From: Callaeas wilsoni
Lineage: Eukaryota; Chordata; Aves; Passeriformes; Callaeidae
NCBI GenBank assembly: GCA_013398955.1
Contig: VWPU01017642.1
Span: forward strand, 140,524-204,523
Length of the DNA stretch: 64,000 nt
Direction of reading: 5' to 3'
Below the pieces are notes generated by a model. That model was not told the origin of the DNA. It was given only the letters and a program-made list of their open reading frames with translations, and did not search any database. Positions 9,456-21,782 of the stretch are shown here, piece after piece. The first letter of the stretch is position 1. Each line of letters begins with the position of its first letter. A program made the translations under genes and the position numbers.

Positions 9456-12400
9456 ATAATTTATTAGCACAAATTACAACTCGGTGATTTATATTAGAGA
9501 ATTATTGAATTTAAGCATATTAATTTTCAGTCATATATCAAGATTCTGGTAACTGCAATGTAAGAGTATACAAATACAACCTGATCTCCAGCTAACATGT
9601 ATTACCACCAGCAGGTTTTTCTGTGAGTACTGTACCAAACACGTGGAGCTCTATCCTTCTCTAATAAACTGCATTAACTCTAAGATGCAGGAAATTTGTA
9701 CAATATGTTTATATTTTATAAGTGTATCTGATTTTAAGCTGCACTTAGGTACTGACTAAGGAATTTTAGTAGGAGGTTGTGTGTGCTATAAAGTTTTAAT
9801 GGGATGTAAAATGCTTCATTAAGCATTCTCTAACATGTCTAAGACAAAATGCAGGCTAAAGATGTGGTGCCTTGAATGTTATTATAATTTCCCCGAGCAT
9901 CATATGTATAATTACAATCCCAAATGATTAATTTCCACAGTTAAGTGTAAGCAGAAAATGAAGATCTCAGTTTGACTCCAGAATATAAATATATGGCAGT
10001 GGTTGGAATAATCAAGGTTCTGATGTTCTGAGGTACTTTCTTGCAGGTGTTTGGGGTCCTGTTAATTTCATGAGGGTCCATGTGGGAGGTCTACTCAGGC
10101 AGCCTGCACTGTGCTGCTGTGACTCAAACGCTGTTAAATGTGCTTGTGTTCAGAGCTTGAGGAGCGCCCATGTCACTATTTTAGATTTCTTTGGGGGCAA
10201 GGAATAAAGCTTTTAAAAAGACTGTATTTTGAGATTTGATGGTTTTCAGGGACAAGATCAGACAACTACCCCTGACAAAAGTCATGTTTTACAAATATTG
10301 TTTTCCAAAAAAATTGCCATTTTTCTTTCTCATTGCTGAAGGCAAGTGAGTGAAAGATTACACTGCCTTATAGTGATAAAGTAAGTAGACATAATGAGTT
10401 ATTCAGTTCCTCAGAAATATACCTGGAAGTTGTGGGTTTTTTTCTTTCTTAATGGTTTGGCACACCGCTAAGAGGTGCTTGACATAGGGACTAATCACTT
10501 TCCCTTACAGGTACAATCTTAAATGTTTCTATCCATATTTTCTTACAATAATTACAAAACTCAGCTTTTTCCATTTAAAATATTTCTCAGATCTTTCCTG
10601 TCTTGATAATTATACAGCAGGGACCTGTGCTTGTCTGTTGCATGTGAGTGTGAGGTTGCTATGAATGAAAGGAGAAATGTGTGGAATTACCAGAAACTCA
10701 GAGAAAAACAGCAGTGAGACTAACCTTATAACATTGATCCATAAATGTCAAGGAACACACTAAATGTTAAAATTATGCTTTACTCCTTAGAGAAGTGGGC
10801 TTTCAGACTTGACCATCGGTTCAAATCATCTCAGTGCAAGATTATTGATACTACTACTTCTTAACTTGTTCCAGGAAAAGAAAGTCTGAGCCTTTTGCTG
10901 TGTGAAGAAAGATAGAGCACATGTACTCACTTCATACCTCACAAATACAGCAATCTGGGTGGTCATATTGTGACCCATGATGCTAATCTGTGTATGTCTC
11001 CTCCTTTCTGTTTTTCTTGTTTTTCCCCAAGACAGTTTTTTTTAAAGGGAAGCAGTTGTGTAGTCCTTTTTCTGCAGTATTTAGTAGTATGTGTGTGGAC
11101 TTTTTATAGTATTTAGTACTCAATCTGATGATCAGCTTCAGTCCTTTGGAAGCTGTATAGGAAGCCAAATGTTTATAACAGATTTTGAGTGAAGAGTGCT
11201 GAGGTGGGAGTTAAGTGGACATGCAAAATTTACTGATCCAAAGTAGATGTGGGGATGAAACTGGAAGTTGAAGAAGATCAATATAAGTCACATACACTTT
11301 TTTTGTTAAAAGCCTATATAATGGTCAATTTTACAAATAGTGCTACAAATAGTGCAGATGGTCATCTGCCAAGAGGTCAATTGTACAGGACTGGAGAACA
11401 GGTGAGAACTGAGCCATGGAATAAAGTTAGTAGGAATAAACACATGAAGAATTTTGAGATATATGGTCTTGGTTCCTACACTAAGACTGCTACCTGATAA
11501 GGGTTCAACCTGACTTTTACTCTTTGCAAGTGTGAATATTCTTCTGTACCTAATCTTCTTGATAAGAAAAATGTTACATTTCACAAAGTGAATAGATTTT
11601 TAGAAGAATTTTACCTCAAGGAGTCCTGTTTGTATTTTCGAGGGAGAAGTGTACTCCTTGTACAGGGGAAATCATCAGAGTATCTGTCCACTCCTCTGTT
11701 AGGTAAATCCAACAGTTCTCTGGATTCCTTGTGGCTTTAGAAATCCAGACAGAATCTAGTCCTGTGTCTAGACAGGAATGCAAAGTGATTTTGGCTGAAC
11801 TGATCAGCGTGAGTGCATTGGCTGCAAACATTGTCCAGAAATGGGAAAGAAGTCGTTTCCTTGCATAAAGATGATGACAGTCAGGAGAGTGGAAATAATT
11901 TCTGTCCATTTTATTATTTTGTGACAATTTGCAGTGAAAAGAAGAAATCTGGGATAAAGCGTAACAAATTACTCCTGTACATATTAAATTAACATATCAC
12001 AGATAATTTAAAAACAAATCTAATTTCAGTGGTATTTGCAACACATTTTTTATTTAAAAAAAGAAAATTAAAGCTATAAACAAAGAAGGAGGTTCAGCAA
12101 CGGCCCTTTTGAGCCAGTAATAAAGGTGAAGAAGGAGGTTTTGTGGAAGGCTGAGGAGCATGACCAAGAGGTGGCAGGTGGAGCTTCACATTACTTCATT
12201 TTTTGGAACGGCAGCTTGAACTCTCATTCTTGTCTCCAGAGCAGAACACAGGCACTAGCTGCAGGGCAATAGGAAATTTAGGGCTGTCTCAACAGTTCTG
12301 GGTGAAATTATGCCATGCACTGAAATGTTGTCTTGGCGCTCCTCAGTCAGTCACCTACCACCCTTTTAACAGCCAACACAACAAACAGCAAATGCTGTAT

Positions 12401-12639
12401 CAGTGGTAAAATTGTATCACCTTCAGAATGAAAAGATGAAAGCAGCTTGCCCCAGGCTATCTGCTTGTTCATGAAAAAGTAGTTTTATTGGAGAACTGAG
12501 TCCTCCTCTCATAGACAAATTATGATCTCAAGTCAGATTCTCCACGTATGAAATGAGAAATGTGCACTGGAGGATCACTGTTTGGCCCTGCGCATGGCAC
12601 CCAAGCTCATTTGTGAAGCTCGTTCCCCAGAAGCAGGAA
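9456..12639. other. Unassigned AT-rich sequence
   Basis: No transposon family or gene is recognised. Frames at 11249-11497 (plus), 11306-11584 (minus) and 11616-11927 (minus) are short and unlike any family known to me. Confidence 0.5.
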
Positions 12640-14880
12640 AATGTTTGAGTATACATTCAGACATTTCTCATTTCCCTCTTCACATCCAATCTCTTCTCTT
12701 TGACTCCAATTCCTTCTCCTGCTTTTCTTACAGCAGTGGTAAGACTATGGATGGGGCAAGCTCATAGCTCACTTAAGCTGTTGGAAACTTTCACTACTGT
12801 CATCAAAATAATTCTATACTTGTTCTTAGACTGGAATTAGATACTGCATTATTCTTCCCTGAAACAACTTCAGCACTTGTTCTGTCTTCATTCACAATAT
12901 ATTATTTGTATTTTGAATATATCCTTCTGAAACATATCTCACATGGGTTTCTGAATTTCCTTTGGCAAAGGTGGATGCTTTCAGGCTACTTTTAATTTAT
13001 TAATAGCCATTCAGACTCTGATTTTATTAAAATACAATTCCTATTTACGTTTTTACAGTCTTTCTGGCATTTCAGCCTGAGTATTACTCTAATTAATGTA
13101 TTATTGTCCCCATCTTTGACTGTATTCATTGTATCTGCTTTATTTCTAGTCCCTACATCCACATTACCCTTTTCCCGTACAGGAAGCAATCTTGTATTAC
13201 TTTCAAAATCATGCTTCCTTCCTACTTTTTCTCCACTAATATTTTCCTAGGAAATGTCTAGGCAATTGAACTCCTAACACAATCATTATACCAAGTTTGA
13301 TACAGACTTCCTTCATCTGTAAAAACATTTCCTGATAATGCTTTCTCATTCTCTTCTGAAGTTCTCTGGCAAGATCCAAGGACTAACTTTTTCCATATCT
13401 CATTCTTCACTTTACTTCAAATACTCCCTATTGTGTCAGCCAAAATCCTAGTGTCATTTATTTCTGTTTATTCAGTATTCTCTCTGTGCGCAAATTTCTC
13501 CTTCTCTCATTACTTTTGTTTTACCTCACCCATCTGCAAACTTTATATGTTGGTAATTTTATCTCCCAGTTGATAGCTTGATTTAAGGAACTCTTTGTCA
13601 TTCCAATATAATCATAATTTTCCCCCAACATATGTTTCTAATACAGTAATCTTGTTACATATGTTTCTAGCATTTGTAAAACACATTTATGCTGTTCTTT
13701 GTCCATACACTTTTTAAAAAATGTGTAGGAAGAAATGGTTTCCACACTGACTTCATTTACAAACTCAGCACCTTTTTGTCTAACCATTAAAGTCCTTATC
13801 AGTTTTGTCTGTATGAACTCTGGCTGTTGAGCCATAAAAGGAAATTAAGACTCTTTCAATTACTCTTTTTATCCCAACCTGAAACTGCTTCGGCAAAGTC
13901 AATCCTTTTTGATCCTAGTAGGTTATTAGTTCTTCTCTTTAACCAAGAGGCCTTAAACAGTTTCTTCTTTTCATGGAATATTTCAAACTTTATTATCAGT
14001 TGTTACTCTACAAGATAAATCTGTTGCCATCTTGATTCAAAGGTTGCCTGGAAAAATATTTAAATGATGGACCCACATGATTTGTTCTTTCCTTTTCAAG
14101 CAGTCACCCATGCTGTCAGTCCCCTCTGGGTGCTAAAGTCTTCAGCCTAAAGTAAAATTACCTGGCTGGAAATCAGAATATATAATATTTGTCTGGGTTG
14201 CATATATCACAGATACAGTTTTTTTAATGAATCAACTTTATTGCTCTCCCTTTTTGACACGGCTAGGATATTACAGAATGTTTTGGATGTTTGTCAATCT
14301 AAGATCAATCTGACTTTGGAAATGGATTAAAAAAATCGCGTACCTCTCTGCTAATGGTAGAGTGCAGCTGTCCAGCTATCCTGCAGCTGCCCATGGAAAG
14401 TAAAATTCTGGGCTCAGAGGACTGGAATAATTACAGGCTGTCCCCGTTCTGGTTTGAACCAATCTAATCTTCACTCCAGCTGCTTCTGCCTAAGCACAAG
14501 GCAGCACCTTAACTATCCATATAGCTGATTAGATTACGGTTTTGCCACTTTTCCTAGTATGAGAAAGGCACGTTACACTCCCTATCCAAAATATTTCTAC
14601 TTGATTAAGGCATGAAGAAAAAGTGATTCCACTCACTCAACAGATTTATAGATTCAGTCTTCCTCTCCTTTTTCACTTTCATTGTCTATATTCTGTTGTC
14701 AGTTGTTCCACTTCTGCTGCCTTATTTTACAATTACTGCTTCACACTTCTTTTGACATATTTGCCTATAAACCATGTCTACATCTGCACACCAACCTTCT
14801 CCTGTCTTGCTAACCAAGGATGTATTTCACTGCAGTTCTGTAGATGCATTAGCACTTATGATTCTGCTAGCTGAACTCTG
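12640..14880. other. Pyrimidine-skewed non-coding stretch
   Basis: On the plus strand this stretch is markedly rich in T and C (many ttcc, cttc and tttct runs at 12650-13260, 13290-13630 and 14620-14800) compared with the more balanced flanks. No repeat family is recognised. The skew could reflect an old decayed transposon, transcription-linked strand asymmetry, or chance. Confidence 0.45.
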
Positions 14881-17800
14881 ATGATGGTTGACCTAGTGTA
14901 GAGAGGGTGAAAAATTGGAATGTCTTTTCTCATCAATAAAACACCTGCTACTAAGCCTTCCACTAAGAGAAGGGGAAAAAGAAATAAAAAAGAAATAAAA
15001 AATCAAACCAATTCATTACAGTAAAACTGCACAGTGCAGTGAGATTGATTAGGCAGTATGTGTTTATTCAGATTGGAATATGCTTTGAAGTCTGAAGATC
15101 AGGGCCATAGACTTCAAAGAGCTGAAAGGATTTATGGGCTAGATAGTAAGTCTGAGAGTGCCATGTAAACCAGGCAGTGGAGACACAGACCCTGGAATCT
15201 GGATGTGAGCCTTTGGCACATGGATGAGCACATGAAACACAAATAACATTGGTCCTTGGCTGGAGGAGATGGGCCTCTGATGAGTGAAGACAGCCAGTTT
15301 TGCTGTCTCATGTGGTGGAGCATGGGAGGGTTCAGCAGTCTCTGCTACACAGGGTGGGTCTTGCCAAATCTTGTGTAATCTATTTGCCACTTGGAGAACT
15401 TCCTTCTGAGGTGAGATATACCTTCCTCAGAACTAGGTGGAACCTAATTATTTGTAGGCTAAAATAAGGACAAGCCAAGACAAAGAAGGTCCCATGCCCA
15501 GATCAGCAGATCAATGAAGAAAAATTTTATCATGATGCAGAGAGAGGGAGAAATGTATCACAGCCTGAGAAAAAAGGTAAATTAAAATCCAAGTGAATAA
15601 ATGTATAAGAATGAAAAAATTGAAAATATATAAAACTGTGTTGTTGAAATAGATTAAAGATACAGACATAAAACATCAGTAATAGAGTGAAAATATGATT
15701 ATACCAAGAAAAATGTTTAAAAACAAGCATTTGCCTATCTTATTACTTCAGCGTACAAAATAGCATGACATCAGTGCCAAAATTTATTTTAAAAATGTTA
15801 ACTTATTCATCACTAAAAGAAAAATCATGCCAATTGTTTATTTTCATGATTTTTCATGTGTCCAAGAATTGAAATGGAAATTATCCATTATGTATGAGTA
15901 TCATTTCTGAGCACTCGAGAACAAACACTGTGGCTTACCCTTTAGAATAGAACCTCCAAGGTAATAAATCTGATGAATTTTACTTTACATCATCAAAGAA
16001 GAGGATTGGGGGCAAGCTGATATATTTGAGGATGTGTTTATTTTTGATATATCAGATGACTAATGATTGCATGCATGAAATGTCATATGGATCCCTTCAA
16101 ACTTGATACAGGCTGATTTTAAGGAGACACATGATCTCATCTCACTCAAAAACTAGATGATCTTGCACGTGACAGGATCACACATTTGGTCAGAATCTCT
16201 TGTCACCCCATTGAACTAAACGGTAACAGAGGGAGCTTAGCACCTTTTCTAAGAGTTGAGGGTTGTTAACAGGATCAAGTGAAGAATGTGCAGAAGGTGA
16301 ATCAGTAATGAAGTGTTTCCAGGAAACATCAATGGCTGTTTTTCTCATTCTGTACAAAGCATTTCAGAATAAACTTGTACAAATCAAGATGGCAATACAA
16401 AACAAAAATTGACTTAAGGTCTGATTGTGTGGCTACATGTTACCATCAGTTAGAGCTGCAAAATTTACCTGTAGGTAGAGGTTATCCTGTAAAGCCCTCA
16501 CTTAACGATAGCACTCACACCCACTTTGGAATATTTAAGTGTTCTACAAACACCAGTATAGGCATTTAGAAGGAGTACAGCTTTTCTTTACAGTTCAGTT
16601 AATATTCCGTATCGGCTGTTTGCCATGATGACTAATGTACTGCAACCTTGCTGTTCTGCATTAAACATCAGGAAAATGTACATCTGCACTGGATTTTTTT
16701 CTTTCCTTTGTTTCTAAAATGCTGAGTTCTGCTAAAAAAATTGGATGGAAATCAAATATGAGAAGCTAAGCCAGCTTTAGTGAAATGATATCAGAGTTAT
16801 ATTATCCCTTAATGAAACAAGTATAGAGGGCTGATTGATTTATACAGCAATTTTTTGCACCATTACCTGACTTGATTGTGTACAAATAGTCTTCTATATT
16901 CACAGCCATCATGTCCCGGCATTTCTTTTAGTATGTACATTTCAAAAACTGATGTCTTTTTATATAGGACTGAAAGATCTGAAGGTTTTCAGCTGAACAG
17001 TGTTGATGTCATGTGAAGCTGTTTATTGAACTTTTATATATTTTAATGCTTTTCTCTAAGGATGACAGACAAATAGATTCCTTTTTCCTGCTGTGATTAA
17101 TATCTCTTTGAAACAGAGGGAAATTTCAATGCTTCGTCTAAGTATGTTGTTGCACAGTTGTGATATGATATTCCCACTTACTCACAAAAGGGTTATATCT
17201 TCTTTTAAACAGGCTGAGAATCCTTCTGCCCAGATATTTAATCACCATCCATAAACACTGTAAACTGCATCTTCAAGAAGTTGTTGTTTGAAATGGCATT
17301 TAACCCGGCTCATCCTGATTCCTTCACCTCTGGCTTTAGGTCTAGATCTTGCAAAGAAATATTGTTTTTCATAGAGATTCACAGAAATGCAAGATTTTCT
17401 CCTTGAGGGTGCACTGTGAAATTATGACTGCGAGACCATCACTTACATAAGTGTCAGACGTTCAGGTTCTCATGCCTTGCCTGCAAAACATGTATGTCTG
17501 GCTCTTGACTCACATCCCTGAATCTAAAATCATATCAGGAATGCTTTTTGATCTACTTTCTCTGCAGCCACCTCTGGCAGTGTTGGGTGAGGATACATAA
17601 GGAAGGTCATGGTCTTGCTCTTCACATAGAAGAAACCCGTGCTCAGGAGCATCTGAGCAGTGGCAAACTCTTACCACTCAAACTCCTCTTTGTTCCATTA
17701 CTCAGGTGACCAGTAAACATTTTATTGATAAGTGACTGAAACATTAGTACAGAGAAAACGAACTCTCAGGGTCAAAATCTGGGAATTTATAGATTGGTTA

Positions 17801-20800
17801 CCTCCATTTTCATAAATGAAACCTTTGTATGCTCAAAAGTTTTAATTCTGTTTTGGATTCATAACAGATCCTGTTTTCTTGGGAGTATGATAATTTACTG
17901 CAAGGAAGCTTTTCGAGGGGAAAACCTCCTCTGTTCTGCTATGCATGACTGAATATAAAATTTCTGCTCTCAAGAAATTATTTCCAAGCCATTTAATTAT
18001 GACACATCCTGTGATTTTGGTGGCTTTCTAGTGCAGACAGATGTTTGAAATAATGGATTTTTCCTTTTTCTCTATTCCAAGAAATCTAATTTGGAAAAAG
18101 AACCCCCTACCCTGGCTGATTTCCTCTCTGTAGGGGCCTAAGTGTTATTGATAGTGTGCTCCAGTACAATGACAATCAGGTTGTTTTCAGCCTCAAATCC
18201 TGTATATCTAAACAAAAGAAGGAAATATTTAAATGAGGGGGAATGGAGACTATGTTCTCATAAATATTTAAATATAATAGGCCAAATTAATTTCTGTTAC
18301 AATTACATGGATATTACATTGGTTACATCTATAATTCAGAAATTAATCTGGTAAGTATTATTCTCAGTTGAGCTAAAGCAGAAATTAACCAGTGTTAGAA
18401 AATGCCCGAGTAAACACAAACTGATTTGCCTATTACAGAACGCTGAAATAGATGTTTCTACTCTTAGACCAGTCTAGACACTGAGAAAAGTGGGTGACAA
18501 GCATAGCAGGGTTGCAACACCATGTGCAAATGAGAGAGTAAAGCTGCACATCTGCCTATCCAAACACAGCACCTTCACAGTGCATTTTCGCAAATTCCTT
18601 TTGACATAAGTGACTCCATGGCAAGACTGGCGTTCCTGCTTCTGGGTGCTAAAAAGTATCCTCCCGGTCTTTGTGATGTATGAAGCCAACTCAGAGCCTC
18701 ACAGAAGTACAGCTTTTTGCTGTAAAAAACTAAAGACGTAAAGCAACCATTCTGACACAACCACCAGTGGCAGGTTCACAGGAAAGTGGTTTGAAGCCCT
18801 CTCCACAGAGAAAAGCTGGAACACTTGGTGTGTTTTTCTACAAGGATAGAAATACCTGCTGTATGTAACACAGAACCTCTTTCCACATCAGCTTAATGTC
18901 CTGTTTGGCATCTTTCAAAGAAAAAAGTTCTGCTGACGCTTTTACGCGTGTTAACAGCCAAGAAAAATACGACAAGACCTGCAGAAGTGGAAGTCACTCA
19001 TCGACCACACCCAGCAACAAGGACAACCAGGAAGATTTCCTTAGAGCACTGTTTTGAAGATCCAGGGACAAGTGTTTGCTAGGAATGATTATCAGCAAAC
19101 AAAAGAGTTGCCAGCTGAAAATGATCCAGCCATTTCCAAGTGTATCTTCCCATTGCCTTGAAGGCAGGCCTCTCAACACCTCCATAAAACAGCTTCAATG
19201 CAGCTTTTTTTGCCAAAAAAATTTGCTTCTGTTGGACTGAACTCCTTTCTAAAGTACACCTAGTCAAAGGTACCAGGTCACATTTCAGACCGGCTCTGCA
19301 GTCTCCCAGCACTATTTGCTAGACCTTAACAGCATCAGCATCAAGGCTGACTTATTCAGAAGAGACTTTAGGATTGAAATGTTAATAACGTGGTGTTATG
19401 AACCAGGTGACATAGCAGAAATCACCTCTGCACTTGAGTGAAATGAAGGAATGTAGTGCTGTAAGGCAGAGCTGAGATCTGGGGACAAGGAGCCAGACCA
19501 GGAGCTGGAAACCAGTGAAAGATTGAAACGAGCGTGGAAACTTTGGAAAGATAATGTGGTTTTCAAGTGCTCACATATGACCAGAGCATTCTCTTCATTA
19601 AACAGAAATCCCTAGCAAGGTGTTGCAGCTTTAAGGACAAGAAGAATGGAAGCATCCAGGACTGTAAATTCATCCAGACAGCTTTAGGAAATCTATTTAA
19701 TAAAAACTACTGTAATGGATCTTGGAAGAAATAAATGTCTCACAATAGGACCTCTGCATTGATAGCGTCAGTTTCTAAATAGTGAAGTGACTCCTGAGAT
19801 TTAATGAATGGATGCATTGCATATTGCCTTAGAAACCAAGCAGATGCAGAACTGACTGAAATAGTAAGTGCTGATAAATGTCAGGAAGAGATTGTCAGTA
19901 GGAATTCTGAGGAGATATGATTAAAATTTCTTATTTTATAAAAGGTAACAGCTCAAAGTTTTCATAGCTCAGCGTGAGAAGACAATGTCAAAAGATTCAA
20001 GTGAAAAAGCAAGATTGCTTATGCTTTGCAGTGGTTCTTGAAACCAGCATAACATTTTGAAAGGACAATAATGATCTCAGAAACAGACTTCAGCCATCAG
20101 TAAATAGGTTCATAGTGCCTTATAGGAGTTTACTGAAATACCAGTATATGGCATCAAAATTTAAGACTCTAGATGGTTTTTAATTCTTGTTGGCTCTGCC
20201 ACAATATTATTATATTGTTGTCTGCAGGAGTAGGGCAGGTCACAAAATAGAAACTAAATAAAGCTTTTATTTGTCAGGCATGAAAATACATTTTTGGCCT
20301 TCAGGTTTTTGCAAGCTTTATTTTTCTGAAATCATTCTCTTTCTGCTGAGGAACCAGCAATCCCCTTTCAAGCCATTTGAGTTGAAATGTGGTTTTGTGT
20401 GGAAGGACACTTCTATCACAAGTTAAGATGATTCATTGATGTTCATGTCCACGACCTATTGATTGTTTCTCAGAGTACTTTCTAAGACCAAAATCATTGT
20501 TTCACCTCCTATCCTAGCATTTTTTCTTGAATCTATCAAATTTAGTAATAGCATAGACAGTAAATTTTTGCTACTTTTCTATCAAATATATATTTTTTTC
20601 AAAGGAAGTGTTTTAAGATGACTTCTATTTTAAACAAATAAAAAGTTGTTATAAAGCAACTCTTACCTTGTAGCTTTTCTTTCAATGATCCTTATTTTCT
20701 TTGTCAGTGAATAATAATTAATGTATATGTGTAAATGCTGTAATTAAGTCCCAAGTCAAAATGAGCTCCCCATCACCATGCTTCAAGCTGTTGTATAGGT

Positions 20801-21692
20801 CATCTGGAGATGTTGCAGTTTGGAAAAGTACAATGTGAATTCCAATTGTTGATGTCTTTAAGTCTATCTTTTATGTAATATGCTGAAGATTATCTAATTC
20901 ACAAGCTGTTTTTGCCAGCTTCTCACTTTTCTTTTTTTCCCCTAGTTTTTCTTCAAAGAGCTTCTGCTATTCCAATTCAAATGTATTTACATTTTGCCAA
21001 AAGTCATCACTTATCATCTTTTGTTCTTCTCCTTCAGACTGATGAACTTCAGTTCTAGAGGTTAAGTTCTTCAAGACAAATTCCTATCCTTAGTTAAAAT
21101 CAGAAGGGTAATTGAGATGTGTATGAGACCATTTAATTTTGTTGTATCAGGTCTTTTTTTCAGTTTATCTTTCCTAACCAATTTATGAGACAGGAGCTGT
21201 CTGGGGCTAATAAATATTCATTGGATGAATGTAGCCCCTTTATTTTCAGGCCAGTCGCATTTTGACCTGTTTTGGACACCCTCAAGTCTCTGACATTACT
21301 CACCGGACATTTCAAGACCTCAATGGCCCTGAAGCCACTGCCTGTGAATGCTGCACCTCAGCAGCAGGCAGAGGACCATGCAAGGTCACAGATTTGTACC
21401 GTCTGTTCCTAAGGACAGACCTGCACGACACTCATGATTTTTTAAGTTTCCATTTTGCTGGATTGTCTGTTTGTGAAGATATTGCTTCAGATCTTCCTTA
21501 TTAGCACAAATATATAGCTCTGTTGACCCTTTGTCAGTTGACTAGGCCTCCATCTTCTTGTTTTCTTTAACCGCTGTCTTACTAAGAATCCTTTGTACGT
21601 TAATGACAGAATTATATGAAATATTTTTGCATTTTCAGATCCATATAAGATTAAAATAATTTTCTTTGGCCACCATTACAATGATCATATAA
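14881..21692. other. Unassigned sequence; no gene seen
   Basis: This is mostly AT-rich unique-looking sequence. The block 18480-19320 is less AT-rich and holds overlapping short minus-strand frames (18474-18689, 18575-18760, 18994-19185, 19079-19312). I could not tie these to a protein or repeat family. Confidence 0.5.
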
Positions 21693-21697
21693 TATTC

Positions 21698-21778
21698 GGG
21701 GATGTCCATGCTTGATAATGTATGTATTAATTGATAATGTATTATCAATTGAAAATGTGTTATCAAGTATGATGTCCC
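21698..21778. repeat. Nested palindrome with TATT flanks (MITE-like candidate)
   Basis: The core 21729-21750 is a perfect inverted repeat with 10-bp arms (aattgataat / attatcaatt) and a 2-base centre. Around it, an outer imperfect inverted repeat pairs the ends: 'ggggatgtccatgcttgataa' from 21698 with 'ttatcaagtatgatgtccc' ending at 21778, with roughly 15 of 20 positions matching. The tetramer TATT occurs on both sides (21693-21696 and 21779-21782). Short length, near-complete self-complementarity and a possible target duplication are what a small non-autonomous DNA transposon would show. No family is recognised, and an AT-rich palindrome can arise by chance. Confidence 0.5.
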
Positions 21779-21782
21779 TATT

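Noticed and set aside
10800..10840. tRNA-like 'ggttcaaatc' motif
   Set aside because: There is no cloverleaf partner sequence around it, and no other tRNA candidate was found in the window.
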